Shown piece by piece: positions 41,871 to 53,939 of a stretch of 64,000 nucleotides of DNA; positions within the stretch are counted from its first letter, which is position 1, and each line of letters opens with the position of its first letter. Source of the stretch: Oreohelix idahoensis. Taxonomy: Eukaryota; Mollusca; Gastropoda; Stylommatophora; Oreohelicidae. The stretch covers positions 1 through 64,000 of the forward strand of contig JAMPIV010012163.1 in assembly GCA_024509875.1 (NCBI GenBank), written 5' to 3'. Made by a program: the position numbers and the translations under genes. The notes beneath the pieces were generated by a model. The model made no database searches. It was not told the DNA's origin and was given only the letters and a program-made list of their open reading frames with translations.

Positions 41871-43136
41871 ATTCAGAAAGAAGAGCAGCAGTACAGTACA
41901 TGTGCTGTATATTCTTCAGAAAGAAGAACGGCAGTACAGTATATTATTCAGAAAGAAGAACGGCAGTACAGTATATGTGCTGTATATTCTTCAGAAAGAA
42001 AAACGGCAGTACAGTATATGTGCTGTATATTCTTCAGAAAGAAGAACGGAAGCACAGTATATTCTTCAGAAAGAAGAAAGGCAGCATAGTACATGTGCTG
42101 TATATTCTTCAGAAAGAAGAACAGAAGTACAGTATATTCTTCAGAAAGAAGAACGGCAGTACAGTACATGTGCTGTATATTCTTCAGAAAGAAGAACGGC
42201 AGTACAGTACATGTGCTGTATATTCTTCAGAAAGAAGAACGGCAGTACAGTACATGTGCTGTATATTCTTCAGAAAGAAGAACGGAAGTACAGTATATTC
42301 TTCAGAAAGAAGAATGACAGTACAGTACATGTGCTGTATTCTTCAGAAAGAAGAAGAACAGTACAGTACATGTGCTGTATATTCTTCAGAAAGAAGAACG
42401 GAAGTACAGTATATTCTTCAGAAAGAAGAATGACAGTACAGTACATGTGCTGTATATTCTTCAGAAAGAAGAACGGAAGTACAGTATATTCTTCAGAAAG
42501 AAGAACGGAAGTACAGTATATTCTTCAGAAAGAAGAATGACAGTACAGTACATGTGCTGTATTCTTCAGAAAGAAGAACGGCAGTACAGTACATGTGCTG
42601 TATATTCTTCAGAAAGAAGAACGGAAGTACAGTATATTCTTCAGAAAGAAGAATGGCAGTATAGTACATGTGCTGTATATTCTTCAGAAAGAAGAACGGC
42701 AGTACAGTACATGTGCTGTATATTCTTCAGAAAGAAGAACGGCAGTACAGTACATGTGCTGTATATTCTTCAGAAAGAAGAACGGAAGTACAGTATATTC
42801 TTCAGAAAGAAGAATGACAGTACAGTACATGTGCTGTATTCTTCAGAAAGAAGAACGGCAGTATAGTACATGTGTTGTATATTCTTCAGAAAGAAGAACG
42901 GCAGTATAGTACATGTGTTGTATATTCTTCAGAAAGAAGAACGGCAGTATAGTACATGTGTTGTATATTCTTCAGAAAGAAGAACGGCAGTATAGTACAT
43001 GTGCTGTATATTCTTCAGAAAGAAGAACGGAAGTACAGTATATTCTTCAGAAAGAAGAATGACAGTACAGTACATGTGCTGTATTCTTCAGAAAGAAGAA
43101 CAGCAGTATAGTACTATTAGTACATGTGCTGTATAT
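41871..43136. repeat. Minisatellite A, ~32/43-bp units
   Basis: Units of TATTCTTCAGAAAGAAG plus AACGGCAGTACAGTA, with or without an 11-bp CATGTGCTGTA extension, repeat over 1.27 kb. The units lack stops in several frames, giving long spurious ORFs. No spacer sequence lies between units, so it is not a CRISPR array. Confidence 0.9.
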
Positions 43137-43194
43137 CACACCTGGCAACATGCACGCAGGATCTGTAGCAGCACTCCTTGTGTAAACATATTTA

Positions 43195-43575
43195 TATTCC
43201 TAAAAAAACCATCAATACCTTTTAGCTCCCCGAGGAGCATAGGCCTTCAACAAACACATTCCCAGTCCTCCTGTCCTGTGCCATCAGCTCAATGTTCTTT
43301 TCCTCATCATTTTCACTTCTGTCTCCAGTTCTCTTCTCCATGTGTTTTTTAGTCTTAACTCTAACTCTTTTACCCTGGAGGTTCCAGAACAAGGACTGCC
43401 TTGTAATGCTATCAACTGATTTCCTCATGTGTGTCCTATCCATTGCCAGCGTCTTCTTCTCAGCTCTTGTTCCACTGGCACTTGTCATCAGTTCCACATT
43501 GGTGACTTTGTCATACCATTTCAATCCTCCTATTCTATGTAAGCACCCATTTATGAAAGTCTGTAGTTTATACCT
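43195..43575 (-). pseudogene. LINE-B 3' fragment
   Basis: The minus strand encodes LQTFINGCLHRIGGLKWYD and, after frame changes, SITRQSLFWN and FVEGLCSSGS, matching the C-terminus of the LINE-B copy at 61877-62290. The 3' end (AAAAGGTATTGATGG) agrees with the other copy. Only the last ~370 bp are present. Confidence 0.8.
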
Positions 43576-43716
43576 GTTTATACTCACATATAACCTTTAT
43601 TATGAACAAATGTTGAAAACATACAAGTTTTATGATTAATAAAACTATTTTTAAACTGAAATTTTTAAATCTTAGATGAGTAGTCATAATGTGGCAACAC
43701 AGACAACATACATACA

Positions 43717-44885
43717 GCTATACAGTATTGTCTGGGTTACTGTATTATAGTGGCCCCCATCTATAATATAATCTAAATGTCTATACAGCATTGTCTGGGT
43801 TACTGTATTAAAGTGGCCCCCATCTATAACAGAATCTAAGTGTCTATACAGTATTGTCTGGGTTACTGTATTATAGTGTCCCCCATCTATAACAGAATCT
43901 AAGTGTCTATACAGTATTGTCTGGGTTACTGTATTATAGTGTCCCCCATCTATAACAGAATCTAAGTGTCTATACAGTATTGTCTGGGTTACTGTATTAT
44001 AGTGGCCCCCATCTATAACAGAATCTAAGTGTCTATACAGTATTGTCTGGGTTACTGTATTATAGTGGCCCCCATCTATAACAGAATCTAAGTGTCTATA
44101 CAGTATTGTCTGGGTTACTGTATTATAGTGGCCCCCATCTATAACAGAATCTAAGTGTCTATACAGTATTGTCTGGGTTACTGTATTATAGTGGCCCCAT
44201 CTATAACAGAATCTAAGTGTCTATACAGTATTGTCTGGGTTACTGTATTATAGTGGCCCCATCTATAACAGAATCTAAGTGTCTATACAGTATTGTCTGG
44301 GTTACTGTATTATAGTGGCCCCCATCTATAACAGAATCTAAGTGTCTATACAGTATTGTCTGGGTTACTGTATTATAGTGGCCCCCATCTATAACAGAAT
44401 CTAAGTGTCTATACAGTATTGTCTGGGTTACTGTATTATAGTGGCTCCCATCTAAAACAGAATATGAGTGTCTATACAGTATTGTCCATTGCCAGGTTAC
44501 TGTCAGCTATGTGGCCCCCATCTATAACAGTTCCAATCTACTTTGTCTATACCAGTATTGTCTGGGTTACTCTATTATAGTGGCCCCATCTATAACAGAA
44601 TCTAAGTGTTTATACAGTATTGTCTGGGTATTACTGTACAAATAGTGAAAACATACAAGTTCTATAACAGAATAAAAAAGTATTTATACAGTACTGTCTT
44701 TTAAACTGTGAGTAGTCATAGTGGCCCCATCTATAACAGAATCTGTCTGTACAGTATTGTCTGGGTTACTGTATTATAGTGGCCCCCATCTACAACAGAA
44801 TATAAGTGTCTATACTGTATTTTTTTGGGTTACTGTATTATAGTGGCTCCTATCTAAAACAGAATATAAGTGTCTATACAACTGA
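43717..44885. repeat. Minisatellite B, 63-bp unit
   Basis: A unit starting GTCTATACAGTATTGTCTGG and ending ATAACAGAATCTAAGT is repeated regularly to about 44480, then decays into broken and rearranged copies to about 44885. Units differ mainly in GGCCCCC/GTCCCCC. Confidence 0.9.
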
Positions 44886-44999
44886 TGCCTCTCACACCTG
44901 CTTCAGTCATGCCATGCCCATAAGTGATGCTCCAAGAAAAAAATTTCAAGTTTTCAGAGCTTTTTTAATTTCAGAATTTTAGATAAGGAGTTGAGGTGC

Positions 45000-45205
45000 T
45001 GTAATGTACACTGATGGTGTTCATGAAGATATCATGTAATCTGTGGTGTATGCTATACATTAATGCTGTATAATATACACTAGCAGCATTTAGTATACAT
45101 TAGCAGTGTATGCTTTACATTAGTGGTATTTTCAATACATTATTTGTGTACGCTATATATTAGAGGCATATACTATACATTAGTGGTATAAACTGTACAA
45201 TATGC
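45000..45205. repeat. Degenerate repeat around TATGCTATACATTAGTGG
   Basis: About ten loose copies of a 20-23 bp unit with ATACATTAG at its core. Confidence 0.5.
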
Positions 45206-45339
45206 CCAGAAGCAAACTAAAAGATGAGTGACTGAATACATAACTGTGAAATCTTTGACTGCAACAAACTGTCATATAGCCAGACAATCAATTAGAATAT
45301 GATCACAGTGAGATCATGTTGAAGAAGAGGCTGTGTTGT

Positions 45340-45510
45340 TAAGTTCTGGCTTCCCCAGTGTGTCTTCATCGGTGACTATACATCTTAATTTATCTCAGAT
45401 CTCCTTGCTACTTTCTCAATTCTGCCAGTGTGTCTTTCCCCGGTGTTACTTCTCTCTTTCCTTGGGATCTGTATCACTCACTGATTAGCTATGGCAGAAA
45501 TTAATTTCTT
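45340..45510 (+). mobile_element. Possible leader fragment of an element 2-like retrotransposon
   Basis: The segment ends CACTGATTAGCTATGGCAGA, close to CACTGATTTACTATGGCAGA at the gag start of element 2, with looser similarity upstream. Nothing Gag-like follows the ATG. Confidence 0.35.
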
Positions 45511-45729
45511 TAGTCAAGGTACATCTGTATCCACTTTTGTATATGCTTCTTTTTATTAATCATAACTAAGACTTGCCATATTCTTGTTTAACTCTGTCAC
45601 AAAGATCTTCATTTCCGACTAACTTCTACCATGAAATTTTCAAATACAAAATAATAAGAAATCTGTAAGCACAAGGAAGACACAAAATACCAGACAACAG
45701 AAACAAAACTGAAGTAACAGGATCTTGGG

Positions 45730-45930
45730 AGATTTGAACCCAGTCCATGCAAGTGATGATGTTGCCTTGAGACTCTGGGATCCTATTACCTTTCCCACTA
45801 TTCTGATGTGTTGTGTCTCTATGTCTCAAGATTTGGAGAATTTATTCCTTCTCTCACTAATCTGATGTTTTGTGTGTCTATGTCTCAAGATTTTGAGAAT
45901 CTATTCCTTCTCCCATTAATCTAGTTGTGT
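45730..45930. repeat. Degenerate antisense SINE-like segment and ~60-bp triplication
   Basis: GATTTGAACCC near 45732 is the reverse complement of a B-box-like GGGTTCAAATC, so an old minus-strand SINE is possible. At 45800-45930 a ~60-bp unit containing TATGTCTCAAGATTT is present about three times with decay. Confidence 0.35.
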
Positions 45931-46557
45931 TCTGTCTCTGATTCTTGGATTTCCCATTCCTTTATTTGCTATTTATTTCCAAGATCATTCACATTTATAA
46001 ATGTCTGTATTCAAACTTCTGTAACCTTTGTCTTTCTTCACATTTCTGCTCAAGACATAAAAACAGCATCAACCTTTATTTTTAAAATTACTTTAATAAT
46101 TTCTTCAATTCATGACTTTAAGTCTGCACCTCAACCTCTAGTACAGTCTGTGATATTACCTAGGTATATCCAGTGACCAGTTGTTGCTCTGTAGAGTTGT
46201 TGATTTTTATCAGTTTAATTCTTGTTTTCCTCAGTTAAGAGCAACAATTTTTCCCCAGGTAAAATTATATATTTGGTCAACTAAAACTTGATTATTTAGA
46301 ATGAGAATTTATTAAGAAAAACAACCCAGCATCATATATCAGAAGATTATAAAAATGTTGAAGAAATTCAGACCTGTAATTTGGCAATTGTTTACATACA
46401 ATAATAGCCATCAGGAGAAACTTCCTGGGGTCTGTCAGGTCAAATTCAGAACTTGTATGTCTCAGAAAATTGTTATACTAACCCTTTAACTCTGAAGGTT
46501 TTGTCAATCTCACCAAACTAATCTAACATAGTTACCACCATTTAGTATCTACCACCA

Positions 46558-46622
46558 AATTAGGTGGAGTTATCTGTACCTAACATCCAAATGATGTTAT
46601 ATAGTGTTAACTCCACCTAACA
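46558..46622. repeat. Short inverted repeat (hairpin)
   Basis: TTAGGTGGAGTTA is followed 35 bp later by its near-perfect inverse TTAACTCCACCTAA. It may be a tiny MITE or the end of one. No target duplication was identified. Confidence 0.5.
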
Positions 46623-47207
46623 TGTGACATGACATACAAAAATCAATAAAAATATCAGGCTATCAGATTCAGTGGGCGAAAAGTGAAATGTGGTTAACTG
46701 AGTTTAAAATATCAATTCTTATTAGTGTATTATTGAAACATTCAATGTTAGCCATAATGGTTTATAGTATATGTGTCAAACATGATCTTAAATACATATA
46801 ACTTTATTTGACAGTGATAATTTTTTCAGCAGCACTGCTGAAGTTAGCAAAATGGAGCACATTTTCATCATTTGCCATGTATCCAGTTTTTTATACTGTG
46901 CCTTTGGCTCTGGCCAATTATTTCAAAATAGGAGAAACATTTTTAAGAAAAAAGGACACTCTTGAAGGCTTTATACAAAACAAACAATTTTTTTTCTAAT
47001 TATAATTTGACAGTTCAAGTCAATGCTCAGCAAAGTGGTACTCAAAAGCTGTAAAATGATCAAGATGTCACATTCATGATCTACCTTACAATTATGTAAA
47101 TTTTTAAAAAATGACATGACATGATGATGTCAAAAATACATGCCAGTTTGATGGTTTCATTTGACTGTTAAGAAATTTTGGACTTGACATAAATATGACA
47201 TTAAATT

Positions 47208-48277
47208 TTAACCCTTTACAGTCCAATTCGCCCAAAAGCGCCCGTAGTTTATCTTTTATCCTATGGCCGATTCGCCTAAAAGTGCTGGGCAACAGGTTGC
47301 TTATTTCGTTGCTAAGCGACATTGGAAGTCCCGCGCGTACGAGATTTTGCGTGTTTCCGGCGAATAGAGGCCGTTTTGAAGTTTGTTTTTATATCAATCG
47401 CATTTGTCCAAGTCGAGTGTGTTGATTTTTTGTGATTATTTTAAAATTACACTGTGTAAAAATGGTTCTTCAAGCCATGGAAGAGATTTTCAATGAACTT
47501 TGAAGGATTAGATCTACGTTTCTGTGTTATTCCGATAGTGAAAATGATTATCCTACTTCGATGTGGACTATGACCCAGTTATCGACGATGGTGAAAGTAG
47601 GAAAATCGATGTAGAAACTAGTAAAATTATAGACAATGGACATATAGAGGCACATTTACTTGAATGGAATTATTCCAGACGTATGAGCTCCCAGGGCCTA
47701 AACATTATTTGTTTCTTCTTATTTATACCAGACGATGGACTTTTGAATAAACCAATAGAGCTGAAAAGGGTTGGTTACGTTGTTTCAGTGTGAGTGTAAT
47801 TAAAACCAACATCCAACAAGCATGAACCGTCAAACTCTGGAGCAGAAAAAAAAAACGTGTTCAATGCTGTAAGAATTAAGGAAAAACACACTTATAGAGT
47901 TCTAGAGACAGTTTATGGTTGTAAATTCTGTTCTCAACATTAGTGTAATTTGTTTGTTATTCAAAGTTTCAAGAAAAACTGTTAATAATGTACATAAAAG
48001 CTTTCCAGCGCAAGACTATCATAAAGATAAAGTAATTTTTTAGTTTTGAAATTTTTTTTAGCTATGAAAAACATTTAAATGTGACATCAAAATATTTAGG
48101 TATTAAAGTATGTCCATTTTACTGTACAAATAAATGTGTTTTTGTGTTATTTGAACTAATATTAGTGTATAAATAATTTTTTAAATATAAGAAATATTTA
48201 AGAAAAAGAGTTATGTCCCTTTGCTTGGTCGTTGGGGGGTTGAAATATTAGCAGGGCTGTGGACTGTAAAGGGTTAA
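47208..48277. mobile_element. piggyBac-like non-autonomous element with TTAA target sites
   Basis: TTAA at 47208-47211 and 48274-48277 borders an element with 13-bp terminal inverted repeats, CCCTTTACAGTCC and its exact complement GGACTGTAAAGGG. TTAA duplications and CCC ends are the signature of piggyBac. The 1062-bp interior holds only remnants, including an Asp/Glu-rich frame starting MDYDPVIDDGESRK at 47563 that would suit an acidic N-terminal transposase region. No transposase core is left. Confidence 0.8.
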
Positions 48278-48488
48278 AGCCAATTTTCTAAGTTCCCGCC
48301 CAGTTACTGGAATCTAGCTGATAAAGTAAACTATTTAAACAGCCTACATCTTGATCAGGCAACAGAAATCAGCAGTTTCAAGTCAACATTTACTTCCCCT
48401 GGAATACTGTCCTAAGGTCAGCAGATGGAGTTTTCTCAGCTGGCAACAAAGTAACCTCACATGTACTGTCGACCCCAGGATTAGTGGT

Positions 48489-48696
48489 TCATAAATTGTT
48501 CAGAGGGAATTTAGTAGCACCAGCCTTAGGCCTAGCATTTGATGAGTGGAACACTGAACCCACTGGCCTAGTCTGGCTAAAAGGTGCATGAGCAAAGGTA
48601 TGTGTCACCCTTTGGGGAGGTGCAGCTTGTTCAGTTGAGGAAGCAGCACCCTCTGATGGTTTCTTCTCAAACTTCTGTAAAAATGCCTCACGGTTC
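48489..48696 (-). CDS. Terminal coding exon of a coiled-coil protein gene (gene Y)
   Basis: Minus strand: acceptor TTTGCTATTCAG at 48697, then 208 bp coding for NREAFLQKFEKKPSEG, a Ser/Ala/Pro-rich tail and a stop at 48489-48491. One base completes an Arg codon split with the exon at 53699-53754 (phase 2), giving EEVR-R-NREAFLQKF. The exact phase fit across a 5-kb intron is strong support. The family is unknown to me. A tail of this kind looks disordered. Confidence 0.75.
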
Positions 48697-48734
48697 CTGA
48701 ATAGCAAACATAAGGTCAAGGAAGTTAGTTTAAT

Positions 48735-49335
48735 GTTTACAGTTTATATCCCTCACATGACAAAACTTAATGTACCAGAGATAAGGTCTAAGATCTTTCA
48801 CATGACACAAAACTTAATGTACCAGAGATAAGGTCTAAGATCTTTCACATGACACAAAACTTAATGTACCAGAGATAAGGTCCAAGATCTTTCACGTGAC
48901 ACAAAACTTAATGTACCAGAGATAAGGTAGGAAGTTAGTTAACTGACAGCAAAATTAATTCCTCTCACATGACAGAAAACTTAATAAACCAGAGATAAGT
49001 TCCATGATCTCCCTTACATAACAGAAAACTTAATAAACCAGAGATAAGGTCCAGGATCTCCCTTACATGACAGAAATCTTAATAAACCAGAGATATGGTC
49101 CAGGATCTCCCTTACATGACAGACAATTAACCAGAGATAAGGTCCAGGATCTCCTTCACATGACAGAAAACTTAATAAACCAGAGATAAGGTCCAGGATC
49201 TCCCTTACAGGACAGACAACTTAATAAACTACAGATAAAGTACAGAATCTCCCTCACATGACAGACAATAAACGAGAAATAAGGTCCAGGATCTCCCTCG
49301 CATGACAGAAAAACGTAATAAACCAGAGATAACTG
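48735..49335. repeat. Minisatellite D, ~48-bp unit, intronic
   Basis: Units contain AACTTAATGTACCAGAGATA and CATGACA and vary in length. The array starts within about 30 bp of the 3' splice site of the exon ending at 48696. A copy of acceptor-proximal intron sequence (GAAGTTAGTT) recurs inside it near 48930. Confidence 0.85.
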
Positions 49336-49548
49336 GCACCTGGTCATAAATAACACAGTACAGAGATGATTATCTCGCATGATCTCACTTGCTCTTGTTA
49401 CCATTTTGCACTCTTTAAGGAGCATAGCACTGTCCTAATGAGCTCTGCGATAAAGTGAATCTTGTTAATACTGCACTAATGTATTCTTTGATAAGTGAAT
49501 CTCGTTAATGCCATACAAATGCGCTCTGTGACAAAGTGAATCTTGTTC

Positions 49549-49920
49549 TACTTCTTCTTTGATCCTTAGCCCCCAACCGTCAAAGCAGTTAGTGGCCATC
49601 ACACCTGGTGGCGTCTTGTAAGGCAGCAACAAACTGCTTCCACTTTGCTCGTTCGGTGGCCATCCTTCATGCAGTGCCCCAGCTCTGGTTCATTCTTTGC
49701 ATCTTGTCCTCCACAGTTCTTGGCCAAATTGTTTTTGGGCAGCCTCTCTTTCGCTTTCCTTCAGGGGTCCATATCATAGCTGTTCTTGTGATGGCATCGG
49801 GGTCTCTTCTGAGGATTTGGCCAACCCAACTCCAGCGTCTGCCAGTTATGATGGTGTGCATGTCCTCTTGGTTGCTCCGAGTAAGCAGTTCTTAGTTGAT
49901 GATGGTATTTGGCCAAAAGA
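49549..49920 (-). pseudogene. LINE-A 3' fragment in minisatellite E
   Basis: Minus strand: WSWVGQILRRDPDAITRTAM and KRKRGCPKT match the C-terminus of LINE-A at 38097-40751, ending in TTC/GAA repeats on the left. Only about 370 bp are present, as expected for a 5'-truncated insertion. Confidence 0.85.
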
Positions 49921-50259
49921 TTAATGAGCTCTGTGACAAAGTGAATCTTGTTAATGCTGCACCAATGAGCTCTGCAAAATAGTGAATCTCATTATTGCTG
50001 CACTAATGAGCTCTGTAATAAAGTGAATTTCATTAATGCTGCACTAATGAGCTCTGTAATAAAGTGAATCTCGTTAATGCTGCACTAATGAGCTCTGCAG
50101 TAAAGTGAATCTCATTAATGCTGCACTAATGAGCTCTGTAGTAAAGTGAATCTCATTAATGCTGCACTAATAAGCTCTGTAATAAAGTGAATCTCGTTAA
50201 TGCTGCACTAATGAGCTCTGCAGTAAAGTGAATCTCATTAATGCTGCACTAATGAGCTC

Positions 50260-50562
50260 ATAGCTGGCAGACGCTGGAGCTGGGTTGGCCATGTCCTCAG
50301 AAGAGACCCCGATGCCATCACAAGAACAGCTATGCTATGGACCCCTGAAGGAAAACGAAAGAGAGGCCGACCAAAAACAACTTGGCGGAGGACTGTGGAG
50401 GCTGAGATGCAAAGAATGAACCAGAGTTGGGGCACTGTATGAAGGATGGCCGCCGACCGAGCAAAGTGGAATCAATTTGTTGTTGCCCTACAAGACGCCA
50501 CCAGGCGTAATGGCCACTGACTGCTTTGACGGTCGGCGGCTAAGGATCAAAAAAGAAGAAGA
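50260..50562 (+). pseudogene. Second LINE-A 3' fragment in minisatellite E
   Basis: Begins ATAGCTGGCAGACGCTGG, like 40437 onward in the main LINE-A copy, and ends in AAAAAAGAAGAAG. AATGAGCTC before it and AATAAGCTC after it are a probable target duplication made from array sequence. Identity to the main copy is high. Confidence 0.85.
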
Positions 50563-51221
50563 ATAAGCTCTGTAATAAAGTGAATCTCGTTAATGCTGCA
50601 CTAATGAGCTCTGCAGTAAAGTGAATCTCATTAATGCTGCACTAATGAGCTCTGTAATATAGTGAATCTCGTTAATGCCGCACTAATACAAGACAAGGTA
50701 AGAATGCACTAATGAGCTCTGTAATATAGTGAATCTCGTTAATGCCGCACTAATGAGCTCTGTAATAAAGTGAATCTCGTTAATGCTGCACTAATGAGCT
50801 CTGTAATATAGTGAATCTCGTTAATGCCGCACTAATACAAGACAAGGTAAGAATGCACTAATGAGCTCTGTAATATAGTGAATCTCGTTAATGCTGCACT
50901 AATGAGCTCTGTAATATAGTGAATCTCGTTAATGCCGCACTAATACAAGACAAGGTAAGAATGCACTAATGAGCTCTGTAATATAGTGAATCTCGTTAAT
51001 GCCGCACTAATGAGCTCTGTAATATAGTGAATCTCGTTAATGCCGCACTAATACAAGACAAGGTAAGAATGCACTAATGAGCTCTGTAATATAGTGAATC
51101 TCGTTAATGCCGCACTAATGAGCTCTGTAATATAGTGAATCTCGTTAATGCTGCACTAATACAAGACAAGGTAAGAATGCACTAATGAGCTCTGTAATGT
51201 AGTGAATCTCGTTAATGCTGC

Positions 51222-51860
51222 ACTAATACAAGACAAGGTAAGAATACTTGATGGGAGGTCATGGCAGCTGGATCTGAAAATACAGAGAGATGAGAATGGG
51301 ACTGTGAGAACTGATGCAGCAAGACTACTTGGAGAGACAACATTCAAAGATGTGAACTCATTCACGTATCTTGGCAGCAATACAAAGAAAGTTGGAGGAA
51401 CGGACAGTGATATCAAATAAGAATACAGTCTGGCACAAACAATTTTCATTGCACTGGAAAATGTGCGGAAATCCAAGTCCATCATAAAAATAAGAATCTT
51501 GGACTCAAATGTTTAGGCAGTTGTGTAGTTCTGAAATGATGGCTAACAGGCTACAGACTTTCACAGATGGAGTATTCAGCAAAGTAGAGAGATTGAAACG
51601 TTGTGACAGAATCATCAATATGAAACAGGAAGGAAGCAGCCAAATACCAGAGGAAGAAGAGGTGAGGAAAAATGCTGGCGTTGGATAAGACTTTAGAGAA
51701 AACTAGCGGCTAGCATTACAAGGCACATGAAAAGAAGAATTGAATATAGAACTGCAAGGGACAGGAAGTAATGCAAAAACACTGAATGGATGGCACAGGA
51801 CAGGAAAGCTGGAGGTGAATCTGTTGAAGACCCATGCTCCACTGGGAGCAGCAGGATAAT
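51222..51860 (+). pseudogene. LINE-B fragment in minisatellite E/F
   Basis: The segment aligns with 61579 onward of the LINE-B copy: LLGETTFKDVNSFTYLGSN here against DVESYTYLGSN there, then KVGGTDSDIK. It continues through a decayed C-terminus to a GGAGCAGC end near 51855. Several frameshifts are present. It lies between minisatellite E and the related array at 51950-52085. Confidence 0.8.
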
Positions 51861-51949
51861 GATGATGGAAAGTAGAGAGCACAGGTTTCAGGTTTTTACA
51901 TTTCTCTTTCAGTGTCAAACTGCTGCAACTACAGACTGTGCTCTCACAC

Positions 51950-52085
51950 AAAAGTGAATCTCACAATGCTGTATCTAATAAAGTGAATCTCACAATGCTG
52001 TATCTAATAAAGTGAATCTCACAATGTTGTATCTAATAAAGTGAATCTTACAATGCTGTATCTAATAAAGTGAACCTCATTAATG
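51950..52085. repeat. Minisatellite F, ~30-bp unit, relative of E
   Basis: Five units of AATAAAGTGAATCTCACAATG plus CTGTATCT. They share AATAAAGTGAATCTC with minisatellite E, so the LINE-B fragment probably split one array. Confidence 0.8.
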
Positions 52086-52094
52086 TTCTCTGTT

Positions 52095-52690
52095 TTAAAG
52101 TGTGTATCGATAATTATGAATGGACAGTGGTGCACATCTTCACATACAGATTCTACCATCAACAGCAAACTCTCTTTGGACACAGAAATCGACAGCAGCA
52201 TTGGCAAGCTGCAGCCATCTATGCTCGCCTCACAACGCGTGTTTGGGGAAATTCAAAACTCACAATGAAGACCAAAGCTGCAGTATATGATGCCCATGTC
52301 GCCAGCACGCTTCCATATGGCAGAAAAACATGGACAACCTATGCTAAGCAAGAAAGAAGGCTCAAAACCTTCCATCTATGGTGTCTGTACCACATCCTTG
52401 GTATTTCGTGGAAGGACAAAGTGACAAATATTGAGGCGCTGTCAAGTACTGGCCTTCAATGCATGTATACACTGCTTAGACAGTGCAGGCTTGGCCATGT
52501 CCGCCGCATGGAAGATGGCCGCATCCCTAAAGATAACTTCTATGGACAACTGGAACTTGGCAAAAGAACAGCCAGGAGACCGCAGATGAGGTTCAAAGAT
52601 GTGTGTAAGAGAGACATGAAGGCATTGGACATAAATCCAGCAACCTGAGAGATGAAGTTGCCTATGGCACCACCTCAGATTTGGCAAAAA
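52095..52690 (+). pseudogene. LINE C-terminal fragment (third RT family)
   Basis: Frames encode SKLSLDTEIDSSIGKL, RLTTRVWGNSKLTMKTK, AAVYDAHVASTLPYG, TFHLWCLYHILGISWKDKV and GHVRRMEDGRIPKDN, a C-terminal pattern shared by very common invertebrate non-LTR retrotransposons. It is one of the longer open stretches here, but the RT core is missing, so it is a 5'-truncated copy. Confidence 0.8.
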
Positions 52691-53666
52691 AGAAACTGTC
52701 ACAAGTAGACAAGAAAAGAAACTGTCCCCACAAGCAGACAAGAACAGAAACTGTCACCACAAGTAGACAAGAACAGAAACTGTCACCACAAGCAGACAAG
52801 AAAAGAAACTGTCACCACAAGCAGACAAGAAAAGAAACTGTCACCACAAGCAGACAAGAAAAGAAACTGTCACCACAAGTAGACAAGAAAAGAAACTGTC
52901 ACCACAAGCAGACAAGAACAGAAACTGTCCCCACAAGTAGACAAGAAAAGAAACTGTCACCACAAGTAGACAAGAAAAGAAACTGTCACCACAAGTAGAC
53001 AAGAACAGAAACTGTCCCCACAAGTAGACAAGAAAAGAAACTGTCCCCACAAGTAGACAAGAAAAGAAACTGTCACCACAAGTAGACAAGAAAAGAAACT
53101 GTCACCACAAGCAGACAAGAAAAGAAACTGTCACCACAAGCAGACAAGAAAAGAAACTGTCACCACAAGCAGACAAGAAAAGAAACTGTCACCACAAGTA
53201 GACAAGAAAAGAAACTGTCACCACAAGCAGACAAGAAAAGAAACTGTCACCACAAGTAGACAAGAAAAGAAACTGTCCCCACAAGCAGACAAGAAAAGAA
53301 ACTGTCACCACAAGCAGACAAGAAAAGAAACTGTCCCCACAAGCAGACAAGAAAAGAAACTGTCCCCACAAGCAGACAAGAAAAGAAACTGTCCCCACAA
53401 GCAGACAAGAAAAGAAACTGTCACCACAAGTAGACAAGAAAAGAAACTGTCACCACAAGTAGACAAGAAAAGAAACTGTCACCACAAGTAGACAAGAAAA
53501 GAAACTGTCACCACAAGTAGACAAGAAAAGAAACTGTCACCACAAGCAGACAAGAAAAGAAACTGTCACTACAAGCAGATAAGAAAAGAAACTGTCACCA
53601 CAATCACAAGTAGATAAGAAAAGAAACTGTTACCACAAGCAGATAAGAAAAGAAACTGTCACCACA
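52687..53666. repeat. Minisatellite G, 29-bp unit, intronic
   Basis: About 33 copies of a 29-bp unit (AAGAAAAGAAACTGTCACC plus ACAAGCAGAC) with variants CCC/ACC and AGC/AGT. The array stops about 32 bp from the 5' splice site of the exon at 53699-53754. Confidence 0.95.
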
Positions 53667-53698
53667 CACTGCAATAATGTTTTAGACCTGGAACAAAC

Positions 53699-53754
53699 CT
53701 GCGAACTTCTTCAGGTGCTGGAACATGGGCATCTCTTGCCAAATTCTGCTCAGC
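53699..53754 (-). CDS. Internal coding exon of gene Y
   Basis: 56-bp minus-strand exon: acceptor TTTAACACAG at 53755, codons AEQNLARDAHVPAPEEVR plus two bases, donor GTTTGT at 53698. It begins in phase 0, matching the exon at 57000-57083, and ends in phase 2, matching the exon at 48489-48696. The residues continue the charged helix of the preceding exon. Confidence 0.75.
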
Positions 53755-53939
53755 CTGTGTTAAACAGAAACAAGTGATTGCAGCTCTGCTCACATGAAAT
53801 ACATCAATGAATCCTATGTTTAAACACATGAAGAATCTTGCTCGATATCTTAATGAATTCTGTGTTTAAATACAGGAACAACTTCTATTTCTAAAGACAT
53901 TTGTTGTGTTCTGTGTCTAAACAGGAAACTCATTTCGTG

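Larger units (their letters stand above)
49436..51235. repeat. Minisatellite E, 41-bp unit with a ~108-bp higher-order form
   Basis: The basic unit begins GCTGCACTAATGAGCTCTGT and ends GTGAATCTCGTTAAT. Between about 50680 and 51235 every second unit or so carries an inserted ACAAGACAAGGTAAGAAT, giving a ~108-bp higher-order repeat. That insert equals the first bases of the LINE-B fragment that borders the array at 51222. Two LINE-A fragments interrupt the array. Confidence 0.9.

Noticed and set aside
41830..42540. 236-codon ORF as a real repeat protein
   Set aside because: It lies wholly within minisatellite A, and equivalent ORFs exist in other frames.
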